DNA of 64,000 nt, from positions 98,099 to 162,098 of the forward strand of contig JAGBMJ010000093.1 of assembly GCA_017634975.1 (NCBI GenBank), in the 5' to 3' direction. Made by a program: the position numbers and the translations under genes. Shown piece after piece: positions 43,055 to 51,638 of this stretch. The first letter of the stretch is position 1. Each line of letters begins with the position of its first letter. The notes beneath the pieces were generated by a model. The model was not told the DNA's origin. It saw only the letters and a program-made list of their open reading frames with translations, and searched no databases. The stretch is from Lachnospiraceae bacterium (GTDB lineage Bacteria; Bacillota; Clostridia; Lachnospirales; Lachnospiraceae).

Positions 43055-43633
43055 TTATTTCCTCCTTGCTATTTGTATCAATTTCTTAAAACCGGCTTCC
43101 GAATACGATCCATAATACCCGGAAAGCTGATATTTCCGTTCATCCGAAAGGTCCGATGTTACGATCTTTGCAATTCCGTTATATCTTACCTGCGCGATCA
43201 GAACTATAAGATCCTCATCCGGATCTTCCATATATTTACAGAAAAACCTCCTGCAGACTTCGGTAAATCGATCCAGACATCGTGCCGCATACCCTTCATA
43301 AGATGTTCCTTCCGCCTTTTCGGTAAGCAGGATAAAAGCCTCTTTGTGATTCAGAAAAAACTCCATCATTGCATGCTCATTAGACGCTGCCAGAGAAGGA
43401 TCTTTTAATTCATCCTTTATCCATTTTTCGAATAGTTCATCAAACTGCTCTGCCTGTTTTTCCGTAAGCGCAAGGAAGAGATCCTCTTTGCTCTTGAAAA
43501 AGTAGTACAAAGCTCCGATCGTCACACCCGCACCTGCCGCAATATTTCTTATGGATGCCTTTTTAAATCCGCATCTGATAAATTCATCGCAGGCGCTCCG
43601 AAGCAGTTTATCTTTTACTTCCGTATCGTTCAC
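43055..43633 (-). CDS. TetR/AcrR-family regulator
   Basis: A 192-residue TetR protein from GTG 43633 (AGGAG 6 nt upstream); helix-turn-helix at about 24-52 (IRNIAAGAGVTIGALYYFFK). It heads the operon with the BAAT-like hydrolase. Two palindromes with the half-site TTGATATGT flank its leader and are the probable operators. Confidence 0.85.
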   Translation of the reverse strand: MNDTEVKDKLLRSACDEFIRCGFKKASIRNIAAGAGVTIGALYYFFKSKEDLFLALTEKQAEQFDELFEKWIKDELKDPSLAASNEHAMMEFFLNHKEAFILLTEKAEGTSYEGYAARCLDRFTEVCRRFFCKYMEDPDEDLIVLIAQVRYNGIAKIVTSDLSDERKYQLSGYYGSYSEAGFKKLIQIARRK

Positions 43634-43651
43634 AGCCAGCTCCTTTCCGTT

Positions 43652-43679
43652 ACATATCAATATTTGTATTTTGATATGT
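43652..43679 (-). promoter_or_regulatory. Leader operator for TetR at 43055
   Basis: ACATATCAA (43652-43660) and TTGATATGT (43671-43679) form an inverted repeat with a 10-bp gap, just before the start codon. Confidence 0.5.
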
Positions 43680-43685
43680 TGAAAC

Positions 43686-43715
43686 AAAAAACCGGTTCGC
43701 ACTGATCGAACCGGT
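43686..43715 (-). terminator. Terminator after membrane paralogue 3
   Basis: ACCGGTTCG / CGAACCGGT perfect 9-bp stem with a T-run on the minus strand. Confidence 0.8.
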
Positions 43716-43761
43716 CTGAAAAATATCTAAATGCAATTGTATTATATTAAAATCATCTCTC

Positions 43762-43805
43762 AACATATCACTTGATATGTTATCCTGTTTTTACTGATTT
43801 GTCAA
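43762..43805 (-). promoter_or_regulatory. tetR promoter with AACATATCA-CT-TGATATGTT operator
   Basis: TTGACA-N17-TAACAT (43800-43805, 43777-43782) with a perfect 20-bp palindrome at 43762-43781 over and past the -10. Confidence 0.75.
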
Positions 43806-43832
43806 CTGAGAATTAGTCTCCTACTATTCCTA

Positions 43833-44504
43833 CTATTCCTTTCCCTGAAATTCTGCCCCCGGTCTAACCAGCAAGCGGATAAACCAGGCAATCATCCCGC
43901 CATTCATACAAAAGGTGTATAGGCCTTTTGAGAACAGACTTGCCGGTAACACCATTGAAACCGTTCCAATTATGAGCATCCATGTAAGCGGTGTGATAAA
44001 AGCATCTGTCCTCTTAAGTTTCGTCTTTCCTCTTGCTATCACGATAATAAGATCGATCAGTGCTACACTCAGGATAAAGTATGCGATAAGAATACAGGGG
44101 TCCAACACCTTATCCAGCCCATTTGTTATAATCACCGCCTGCTCGTTTCCAAGTGTCCTGCACGAATATGAATAAATGAAGACTATGATCGTTACTACAA
44201 AATGTATGGTCAGCCAGGAATATGTCAGGAATGTAAAAACTCTTTTCGCCCCTTCCTTATCCTTATCTTCTTTCATCAGGTCTGCGATATGTACAAAGCC
44301 CTGCCAAAGAAACAGTACTCCTATGATTGCGCACACCATCGTGACCATGATCTTCCAATCCGGATATTCCGCGCCATGTCCTGCGCTGATAAAATAGAAC
44401 ACTTCCTCCGAAACTTCTCCCGGATCAACAAATCCGAGTAGCCAGTCTCCGACACCGAAAAGTGCACATCCTATTATTCCCTGTATTGCATATTTCTTAT
44501 CCAT
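43833..44504 (-). CDS. Multi-pass membrane protein, GD/PxW family, paralogue 3
   Basis: A 223-residue membrane protein with about seven helices; helix 1 ends GVGDWLLGF and PDWKIMVTM precedes helix 2. ATG 44504 has AGGGG 6 nt upstream. It overlaps the preceding paralogue by 8 nt, so the two are coupled and may form a hetero-oligomer. Function unknown. Confidence 0.65.
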   Translation of the reverse strand: MDKKYAIQGIIGCALFGVGDWLLGFVDPGEVSEEVFYFISAGHGAEYPDWKIMVTMVCAIIGVLFLWQGFVHIADLMKEDKDKEGAKRVFTFLTYSWLTIHFVVTIIVFIYSYSCRTLGNEQAVIITNGLDKVLDPCILIAYFILSVALIDLIIVIARGKTKLKRTDAFITPLTWMLIIGTVSMVLPASLFSKGLYTFCMNGGMIAWFIRLLVRPGAEFQGKE

Positions 44505-45180
44505 TTTCATCCCCTTCAGCCGTCTGTTTTTTCCAATATGCCCAAGCTGTTATATACATATATCCTTCTCCCAGACTTTCACATGCTCCCCATGCGCCTT
44601 CCAGGACAGTACCCTTAAAAATGACACTCCATAGTATTCCCAATGCGATAGCACCTATGGGGCTGACCAGGATATACCATCTCGAAAGGCCGGATTTTTT
44701 GCTGATTATCATATATCCAAGAACAATAAACTGTATATACAGTGCTATTATTATGACCAGATTGATCGAAGTGATCCAACCCGCCATTGTATGACATGAT
44801 TTTTCTGCCAGATCAACAGAACCACCGTTTGACAATATCGCCTTATATGTCAACGGCATCAGACTCCCGAGATTAAAATGCGCAAATGCAGTACCTCCGA
44901 CCCCAGCCCCGCCGATAAGCATGATTTTCTGCATTATTGCTCCGCAGACCTTCTTCGTCATCTGATAAAGGCTTTGAAATCCGAAAAGCATCAACGCCAT
45001 CCCAAAGAATCCTAAAAATGCTGATGCCGTAAATCTCCATACCGGCATTTCTGCAAATACAGGATCAATGTCCATATGCGCGTCTCTGCCGGGATAAACA
45101 TAGAGCAGGCAATCCCCGATCATAAACAAAACCGCTCCGACGAAACCTGTTATAGCATTTCTTTTATGATTTTCCTTCAC
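44497..45180 (-). CDS. Multi-pass membrane protein, GD/PxW family, paralogue 2
   Basis: A 227-residue membrane protein with about seven helices: MIGDCLLYVYPG at the end of helix 1 and MPVWRFTASAFLGFFGMALM leading into helix 2, closely resembling paralogue 1 (PLWRFPASAGFGMLGMAMS). GTG start behind GGAG. Preceded by a TGGATT-N17-TAACAT promoter and a TTAG-N6-CTAA box. First of a two-gene operon. Confidence 0.65.
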   Translation of the reverse strand: MKENHKRNAITGFVGAVLFMIGDCLLYVYPGRDAHMDIDPVFAEMPVWRFTASAFLGFFGMALMLFGFQSLYQMTKKVCGAIMQKIMLIGGAGVGGTAFAHFNLGSLMPLTYKAILSNGGSVDLAEKSCHTMAGWITSINLVIIIALYIQFIVLGYMIISKKSGLSRWYILVSPIGAIALGILWSVIFKGTVLEGAWGACESLGEGYMYITAWAYWKKQTAEGDENG

Positions 45181-45288
45181 TACAATGTCTCCATTTTCAT
45201 TAACTGCGGATCAGTTACCCTGTTACCTATCGTCCAGTAGTCGCAGATACCGCCCCCTTCCACTATTGTATGTCTTGCCGCACTTTGA

Positions 45289-45337
45289 TTAGCATTCGCT
45301 AACCTCATATGTTATCACCATATTCATAAAAAATCCA
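45289..45337 (-). promoter_or_regulatory. Conserved TGGATT promoter with TTAG box
   Basis: TGGATT-N17-TAACAT (45332-45337, 45309-45314) and the box TTAG CATTCG CTAA at 45289-45302, 109 nt upstream of paralogue 2. Confidence 0.7.
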
Positions 45338-45435
45338 TACCATTTTTTTCTTTTTTCGCTATTTTCCAAAGTTTGCAGGTATCTTTTTCAAGGTACAGTT
45401 ATGTTTGAGTGTGCAAGCTCAGGGAAGTTCACACT

Positions 45436-47733
45436 CTATCTGTCCTGATTCTTCAACATAATCGTCATTGATACTTTTTTTATCTTATATACCGAGCATA
45501 GACTGGATATCAAATAGCAGATAATGCCTGTTACAACAATAATGACATATTCCCCGGTTCCCATAACAAAATCCAGAAATCCCGGAATTGTCGCGATACA
45601 AGTCGACCAACTGGGCCCCATTAACATAGTTTGAAGCGGCAGTGTAATCAAAATCAAAATAATTACCACTATTGTATTTGCCCTAATATACAATATGCCA
45701 ATCTCCTTCTCTGTATATCCAAAAATCTTAAGCAGGGAAATACCGCTTTCATTTTGTGACAAGATCATATTTATCAATAAATACATCAAAATCAGATACA
45801 CTATGACTGCCATCACAATGAGCAGGATGATCATGCTCCGCGTAACACTTTTCATAATGACTCCATTCGCTACTAATGAATCCTTTGTCATTACTGATAT
45901 TAGATATTCCTCCGGAATATCCAACTCTGTATCAGAAAAATAATAATTAAAATAATCCACATGCTTTCGAAAAATATTATTCATTTCCGTCTGCTTCATA
46001 AATATTGCCAAGCCCATGTTATAGGCGGCAATGTCCACTACTCTATAATTATCTCTAATTCCCGTAGCGGAATTTTCCAGCTCGATCACGTCTCCCACAC
46101 GGATATCAAATTTCTTTGCTGCTGCATCGGAAACGATAATCTCGCCAAAACCGACAGCCTTTAATTCACTGAAGTACCTACTGTCCTCACACACGCCTAC
46201 ACCGGTCAGACTGTAACTCTGCCCAAAGGCTTCGCTGTAATAATCAAAACACCCAACGGTCGCCTTTTCCATGCCGGTCGCATCTACTTCATACTGTTCC
46301 GATACCATATACTGATACTGGCTGACCGCCTCTGCCTCCTGGTCTTCAATATAGGCATCATAGGACGAAGACATACCGATTCCAAACATCATCAGCCATC
46401 CGCCCAGGAAGATTCCAACCAGCAGTAAGACATATGCTCCCAGACTTTGAGTAAATACTCTGAGTCTGAATCGAAAATCAAATCCTAAACCGTTAAATCT
46501 GCTATGATTCCGGATACGCTTACTTCCAATATCCTTTCGAATAAGCTTCAACGGCTTTATAGAAAGTTTTCGGGCAATTGCAATCGTATTTATTACAATA
46601 ATTAAAAGGATTGGTGCAAAAATGGCCACAAGCAATGTAGCTGTATCCAGATGCAAAATGCTCTTAGGAATACTATAATAGCCTTCCAGACTATTTACCG
46701 GAATGTGATAAAGCACCTTACTTCCCAGCACACATCCTATCAGACTGCCTGCCAAAGTCACAATACACGGTGGCAACATGTAGGAAAGAAGAATATCTTT
46801 CCTACTAATCCCTAACGCCAGAAGGGTTCCTAGCACAGAACACTCCTGATTCATGGTCTGTTTTATAAAAATCATGTACAAAAAAGCAATAATCACAAAT
46901 AGTACTCCCACAAATATCTTTGCCATTTCCATATTGCTTTCCATTTTAGGAACAACAGCAGAAATCCTCTTATTACTAATGGTATCCGTATAATTCTCAA
47001 TATTTGCCGCATTACTCATCTTTTCAAATGCTTCGTCCAGATTTCCATGATTCTTTATGGGCGCTATGCATGCCGCTGTCGATATAATCTCCCGCATCAA
47101 GTCTTTCTGCTCAGACTCGGTCATTGCTTCATCCCGAAACAGAACTGCGTAATTATAGCTGATATCCCTCTCATCCAGCTTGGCAAATCCTTTTTCCGAG
47201 AGCATTGCCACACCAAAAGTTCTACGGTCCGCTATCATTTGCGAAGAATCCTCCAGACTGATTGTGTAATCCGGAAATGCTCCAACACCGCTAATAATGT
47301 ACTCCTCATGATTCAGTATAATGGGATCCCCTACTGCAAGTTGCTGCTCTAATGCAAATATCTGATCCAAAAAGATTTCATTTTCTTTCGGTAAGTTGCC
47401 CTCTGCCACATAAGGTATATTAACTTCGGTTCTTTCGCAAAATGCTCTGACAGTAGCCCCCTTTTCACTTACTAAATCGGCATACAAATTGTCATAGACG
47501 CTTACTTCCAATTCTTCTATATCCTTGCGGATACTATCGTCCAGTTTCCCATCCAGTGTAAAATATCCATCCTCCATCTTATTCTCTTTCTGGAAATTAA
47601 CAAAAAACATTTCTGCGCTACTGGTTCCGCACAAAAAGCCTATATACATCCCTACGGCAATAATCGTCATAACCATCAATGCCATGTATCTTATTCTGTT
47701 TTCCAATATTTCTCTTAATATTCTCTTATACAT
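45436..47733 (-). CDS. FtsX/MacB-type ABC permease
   Basis: A 765-residue permease with two FtsX repeats: N-terminal helix (about 15-35), a large extracytoplasmic domain, three helices around 285-390, a further helix near 430, a second extracytoplasmic domain and three C-terminal helices from about 630. Paired with a LolD-type ATPase 7 nt upstream. Such systems move lipoproteins, peptides or antibiotics across or out of the membrane, or serve in stress sensing. The ZinT-like lipoprotein pseudogene is upstream in the same cassette. Confidence 0.85.
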   Translation of the reverse strand: MYKRILREILENRIRYMALMVMTIIAVGMYIGFLCGTSSAEMFFVNFQKENKMEDGYFTLDGKLDDSIRKDIEELEVSVYDNLYADLVSEKGATVRAFCERTEVNIPYVAEGNLPKENEIFLDQIFALEQQLAVGDPIILNHEEYIISGVGAFPDYTISLEDSSQMIADRRTFGVAMLSEKGFAKLDERDISYNYAVLFRDEAMTESEQKDLMREIISTAACIAPIKNHGNLDEAFEKMSNAANIENYTDTISNKRISAVVPKMESNMEMAKIFVGVLFVIIAFLYMIFIKQTMNQECSVLGTLLALGISRKDILLSYMLPPCIVTLAGSLIGCVLGSKVLYHIPVNSLEGYYSIPKSILHLDTATLLVAIFAPILLIIVINTIAIARKLSIKPLKLIRKDIGSKRIRNHSRFNGLGFDFRFRLRVFTQSLGAYVLLLVGIFLGGWLMMFGIGMSSSYDAYIEDQEAEAVSQYQYMVSEQYEVDATGMEKATVGCFDYYSEAFGQSYSLTGVGVCEDSRYFSELKAVGFGEIIVSDAAAKKFDIRVGDVIELENSATGIRDNYRVVDIAAYNMGLAIFMKQTEMNNIFRKHVDYFNYYFSDTELDIPEEYLISVMTKDSLVANGVIMKSVTRSMIILLIVMAVIVYLILMYLLINMILSQNESGISLLKIFGYTEKEIGILYIRANTIVVIILILITLPLQTMLMGPSWSTCIATIPGFLDFVMGTGEYVIIVVTGIICYLISSLCSVYKIKKVSMTIMLKNQDR

Positions 47734-47740
47734 ATTCTCT

Positions 47741-48439
47741 CTACCATTCTATTTCATCTACAGAAAGCGGATTTTCTACTTCCTTATTACTTATAATTTC
47801 TCCACCTCTTACTCTTATGATCCTGTCTGCCATTTTACCAATCGCCTCATTATGTGTTACGATCAGAACTGTTGTACCATATCTTTTTTTTACTCGATCT
47901 ATGAGTTTTAATGTGTCCTTAGATGTCTCATAGTCTAACGCACCTGTTGGTTCATCACATAAAAGAAGCTTTGGGTTCTTCACAATAGCACGCGCAATAG
48001 CGGTTCTCTGCTGCTGTCCACCGGAAAGGTGTCTTGGGAACTTGTTTTTATGCGCGGTCAATCCTAAAAATTCAATCACCTCATCAATATCCAAAGACTT
48101 ATCACCAATTTTCCAGCAAATCTCAATGTTTTCCTTTACCGTAAGATTTGGAATCAGGTTATACGACTGAAAAATGAAGCCTAATGTATCTCGTCTATAT
48201 TTTGCTACACTGTCTTTATTCTCGTTGGTTACTGATTTTCCGTCTACAATGATTTTGCCATCATCTGCTGTCTCTAATCCGCCGATCAGATTAAGAACAG
48301 TGGATTTTCCCGATCCGGAAGGTCCAAGAATAACCACAAGTTCCCCTTTTCCCACGCTAAAGTCAACGCCATTTAGTACGCAAATCTGACTATCACCATC
48401 TCCATAATACTTTTTTAAATTTTTTACTTCCAAAAACAT
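47741..48439 (-). CDS. LolD/MacB-type ABC ATPase
   Basis: A 232-residue ATPase: Walker A GPSGSGKST near 38, Q-loop FQSYNLIPNLTVKENIE, signature LSGGQQQR near 141, Walker B LLLCDEPTGALD, switch VTHN. Typical of the MacB/BceA/LolD group. It drives the FtsX permease encoded next. AGGTATAAGA upstream is a moderate ribosome site. Confidence 0.9.
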   Translation of the reverse strand: MFLEVKNLKKYYGDGDSQICVLNGVDFSVGKGELVVILGPSGSGKSTVLNLIGGLETADDGKIIVDGKSVTNENKDSVAKYRRDTLGFIFQSYNLIPNLTVKENIEICWKIGDKSLDIDEVIEFLGLTAHKNKFPRHLSGGQQQRTAIARAIVKNPKLLLCDEPTGALDYETSKDTLKLIDRVKKRYGTTVLIVTHNEAIGKMADRIIRVRGGEIISNKEVENPLSVDEIEW

Positions 48440-48460
48440 TCTTATACCTCCATTCTATTC

Positions 48461-49168
48461 TTAATTCTCGCTGCCAAGAAAAAATCCATATAATGTCTGT
48501 AGCTTTTCTTTCTCTGTAATACCATCATCCAGCATAGATGGAAACCCACTGCGGTTTGTTGCCTTTTCAATGGTAGATCCATAGTTGAAATGGAAATGAT
48601 TAGCCAGCTCTATTCCATCATCCGAATGCTCCTGCGGGCAGCGAGGCATCAAACAAAGATATTTAAAATTCCCTGCGCCCTCATCTGCAGTTTCAAAAAG
48701 ATAGGATTTTTTCCCTTCAAACACGGTCTTATCACTATCACCTTCAAATACACCCACTATGTGGTATTTCCCGGAAAAAACCACTTTATCCGCTGTATCA
48801 TAGGCCGTGACCACACCATCTGTAATTTCAAATTTCACAACATCATCCGTAATAAAGCACAGACTGTCAAATATGGATTTTAGTTGCTCTTCCTACACTC
48901 CGAACGAATCAGCAATATCGCCCCAGGCATCTTGCATCTTTTCATCATTACAATACTCTGTAAAGGAACACCATGTGCCTTCCCATTCCTCCATATTTTT
49001 AATTTCAGTTTCCACCTTACTGGTATCACCGATATCCTTTTCAACCTCCGTTACTTCCTCCACCTCTGCCTGCTCCTGCCTGCCGCAACCACCCAAAGCT
49101 ACAAGCCCGGATACGCATGCTATGTACAGCATCAAATGTTTTTTCTTCACTATAGTTTCTTTAAGCAC
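48461..49168 (-). pseudogene. ZinT-like metal-binding lipoprotein with an in-frame amber stop
   Basis: The gene reads a lipoprotein signal (LYIACVSGLVALGGCG) followed by ZinT-type sequence (MEEWEGTWCSFTEYC), hits TAG at 48893-48895, and continues in the same frame (EEQLKSIFDSLCFITDD) through FSGKYHIV, ANHFHFNYG and SMLDDGI to the stop at 48461, 236 codons in all. HFHFNYG corresponds to HFHIYCG of the intact ZinT domain at 23.7 kb. A single nonsense change explains the break; read-through is not excluded. Confidence 0.82.
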
Positions 49169-49265
49169 TGTCTTTTTTCTCCTTTATTCGTCGCAACCGT
49201 TCAGACTCCCGCGGTTACTGTTTGTTAACATTTTTGTTTTTTTGTTAGCATACCCTTATCGCAAA

Positions 49266-49304
49266 TTCACCGCCTGCCTTCAAAACTCGAAGACAGACGG
49301 TGAA
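49266..49304 (-). promoter_or_regulatory. Conserved hairpin after tetR remnant
   Basis: TTCACCGTCTGTCTTC pairs with GAAGGCAGGCGGTGAA (wobbles allowed). Arms and position match the hairpin at 4227-4263. Confidence 0.5.
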
Positions 49305-49330
49305 TACTGTGACCTTTATTTTATTGTTTT

Positions 49331-49488
49331 TTATCCTCCGAAGAATTTCTTCCATCCCGGAAGGAAAAATTTCTCCAGTGTTTTCAATGCACTAAGCGCT
49401 CCCTCATTTTCTCATATCCCATCTCCAAGAACTCTTCCCTTGCCGCCTCCAGGATCTTTCCATGGTTTTCTGTCTTATCTCTCGGCAT
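49331..49488 (-). pseudogene. tetR with internal deletion
   Basis: The 5' end reads MPRDKTENHGKILEAAREEF then LEMGYEK, nearly the same as the TetR at 4295-4903 (MPRDKSASHVKIMAAAKAEF, LEMGYEK). After about 27 codons it jumps, out of frame, to the C-terminal ALKTLEKFFLPGWKKFFGG (compare TLEKFFLPGWKKLMGV). About 450 bp covering the helix-turn-helix and ligand domain is missing. Promoter, iterons and downstream hairpin are preserved. Confidence 0.88.
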
Positions 49489-49501
49489 ATCGCTCCTTTT
49501 T

Positions 49502-49568
49502 GTTAATTGTGTTTGCTAACATCGTTTGCTAACATTCATAAACTATCACGAAACGAGAACTTTGTCAA
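49502..49568 (-). promoter_or_regulatory. Promoter and iterons of the tetR remnant
   Basis: TTGACA-N17-TAGTTT (49563-49568, 49540-49545) followed by GTTAGC, GTTAGC and ATTAAC at 13-bp steps, the same layout as 4926-4992. Probably now controlled in trans by the intact paralogous TetR. Confidence 0.65.
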
Positions 49569-49617
49569 CCCTCACCAGCATCGTTTTTCCATTTCCCAGA
49601 CCATTATTCATCTCATT

Positions 49618-50343
49618 TTATGAATTCTCTCTGCCGCTCCCAAGGAACATCAATGTAAACCACAAGATCATGCTTTCGCTCATTAGACCATTCGTAAATC
49701 CCAGTCGGAAAGCACCTACAGGCATAATGGATGCTATCATCTTCAAAACGGCAAATATAACCAACACATTCGTAAATGCCATACCTTTCCTGAACAAAGT
49801 CTTGCCTGTGATTTGAAGATAAAACCAGTACAGAAATACCGGCAGCATCACCACTTCGCTTACCGGAATCAACCACGCAAAATTATCATACAACGCCTCA
49901 CATATCGTAAGTGCATCTCTTGCGAATCCATTGTTGTTCAGCCACGCAAAAAGGCTAAGGATCACAACATAGATCAGATGAAGCGCGATCCAAGGTGTAA
50001 GACCAAAAGCATTCAGATAATGATATATCCTTTTGCGCTTTTCGTCCTTGATATAGTCCTGTATCGCAAAGAGACCTATACCATAGAACAGGATCCCCGG
50101 AAAGGCAAGCGTCATTGCAAGTATATATCTCCACTGAGGAATCTTAGCTGTACCAACGGTAAGCCAGTATAGTTTTCCCATGTTTGTGGGATCTCCGTAC
50201 ATCATCAGCCAATCTCCGCCGCCATAGCACAGGCAGCCGAGTATCCCACATATAAGCGCCCGTATATTTTTTGTTATATCAGAAGATTTCTTCCTCGGGA
50301 TACATTTCGGAGCATCCGTTTCATCATACTCATTGCTGAACAT
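49618..50343 (-). CDS. Multi-pass membrane protein, GD/PxW family, paralogue 4
   Basis: A 241-residue membrane protein with a hydrophilic N-terminus of about 28 residues and seven helices; helix 1 ends YGGGDWLMMYGDP and IPQWRYILAM precedes helix 2. AGGAGAG lies before ATG 50343, inside the end of the hydrolase gene (14-nt overlap), so the two are coupled. Function unknown. Confidence 0.65.
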   Translation of the reverse strand: MFSNEYDETDAPKCIPRKKSSDITKNIRALICGILGCLCYGGGDWLMMYGDPTNMGKLYWLTVGTAKIPQWRYILAMTLAFPGILFYGIGLFAIQDYIKDEKRKRIYHYLNAFGLTPWIALHLIYVVILSLFAWLNNNGFARDALTICEALYDNFAWLIPVSEVVMLPVFLYWFYLQITGKTLFRKGMAFTNVLVIFAVLKMIASIMPVGAFRLGFTNGLMSESMILWFTLMFLGSGRENS

Positions 50344-51541
50344 TGCTATTTCTCTCCTTATTCCTGTCCGTCTGCTCGATCCAATCGCAGATTACATCAA
50401 TCGTCAGCTGCCCATTGCCGACATTACAGTGATTCTGAGCATCTTCCTTGTCGGTAAACAGCCGGAAAGTCAGAGACCGTACATTCTTAAGCATATTGAT
50501 CTCGCGGCCGATCAGTGTATAATCAATGAAATGATCTCCGTTTGCCCCTAAGATCAGCATATCCTGTGTGATCTTGTCCGCGATTGGCGCCAGATCATAT
50601 TTCTTCAGCTTCCTGGCATAGGAATAGGCATCCTTCGCCTCATAAGCATAGCATCCATGTTTGATGCCCCAGTCAATGATCGGTGATTCTTTCGCCTTCT
50701 TCGTAAATACCATATTCATCAGCGGGCGCGCATGAAGCTTCATCAGGATATGAAATGCCTTCTGTACATTGACCGGCTGCATACTAACCAATATATCCTG
50801 AAAGCATGGGAAAACCGACCAGGCCACTACTTTCGTGATTCGCTTATCGAATGCCGCTGCTCTTGGCGCAAGATATCCTCCCAGAGAGATACCGATGATC
50901 GTAACATCCTTTAGCTTGAAGTAATCCAGGATCGCTTTTACCGGTTTCTCCCACTTGTGCGTAAAATGCATTCCCTGCAAGCGCATCACACCACCCTGTC
51001 CGGGTCCTTCAAACATATAAACCTCAAAGCCCTTTTCCTGCATATAAAGCACCGTAAAAAGGAACTCCTCGAAATAGCTGTCATTTCCGCCGTGGATCAG
51101 TATCGTTCCCTTACTCTTCCCTGCCGGCACTACATGCATCACAGGGAGCTTTACATGTTCAAACGGCACATCATATCTCTCGATCCTCGGATGATCTCCT
51201 TCAAAGAAATCCGCATAATACTCATAAAACAGTTCTGTCGCCTTCTCGTAATACTTCCTCTTATCCGGATCACCATCATACATAAAAAACTCACTCATTC
51301 TGTAATATGCGATCGCATTTCCCGTTCTTCCCTCTTTCATAGCCGCATCACCCAATCCGATCAGTTCCCGCTTCCAATCGGCACTGTTGCGGATCTTTCC
51401 GGCTACTTTCTTTACATCGGACAGTTCTCCGCCATCCCAGTTTATAACACGGTTCAACTGATAATTGAAGTTTGCCTCGTCATTCAACTGGTATACGCCT
51501 CTCTTAAGGACGATGGGCTGGTTCACATCATATTTTTCCAT
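50330..51541 (-). CDS. FrsA-like alpha/beta hydrolase
   Basis: A 403-residue enzyme: helical N-terminal region of about 140 residues (GRTGNAIAYYRMSEFFMYDGDP), then an alpha/beta hydrolase with GTILIHGGNDSYFEE (oxyanion), nucleophile elbow IIGISLGGYLAPRAA near 220 and likely acid/base residues in GANGDHFIDY and AQNHCNVG. Similar to DUF1100/FrsA-type esterases. GGGAGG before the ATG. Coupled to membrane paralogue 4; divergent from nothing, with an AraC gene 98 nt upstream on the same strand. Confidence 0.78.
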   Translation of the reverse strand: MEKYDVNQPIVLKRGVYQLNDEANFNYQLNRVINWDGGELSDVKKVAGKIRNSADWKRELIGLGDAAMKEGRTGNAIAYYRMSEFFMYDGDPDKRKYYEKATELFYEYYADFFEGDHPRIERYDVPFEHVKLPVMHVVPAGKSKGTILIHGGNDSYFEEFLFTVLYMQEKGFEVYMFEGPGQGGVMRLQGMHFTHKWEKPVKAILDYFKLKDVTIIGISLGGYLAPRAAAFDKRITKVVAWSVFPCFQDILVSMQPVNVQKAFHILMKLHARPLMNMVFTKKAKESPIIDWGIKHGCYAYEAKDAYSYARKLKKYDLAPIADKITQDMLILGANGDHFIDYTLIGREINMLKNVRSLTFRLFTDKEDAQNHCNVGNGQLTIDVICDWIEQTDRNKERNSNVQQ

Positions 51542-51638
51542 AATAAAAACCTCCCGTTCATGATGATCCCATGATAACAGGAGATTTCTTATCCTACTTT
51601 CAAATAGATGCTAACTTTTGATCTTCAGAATCGTAACA

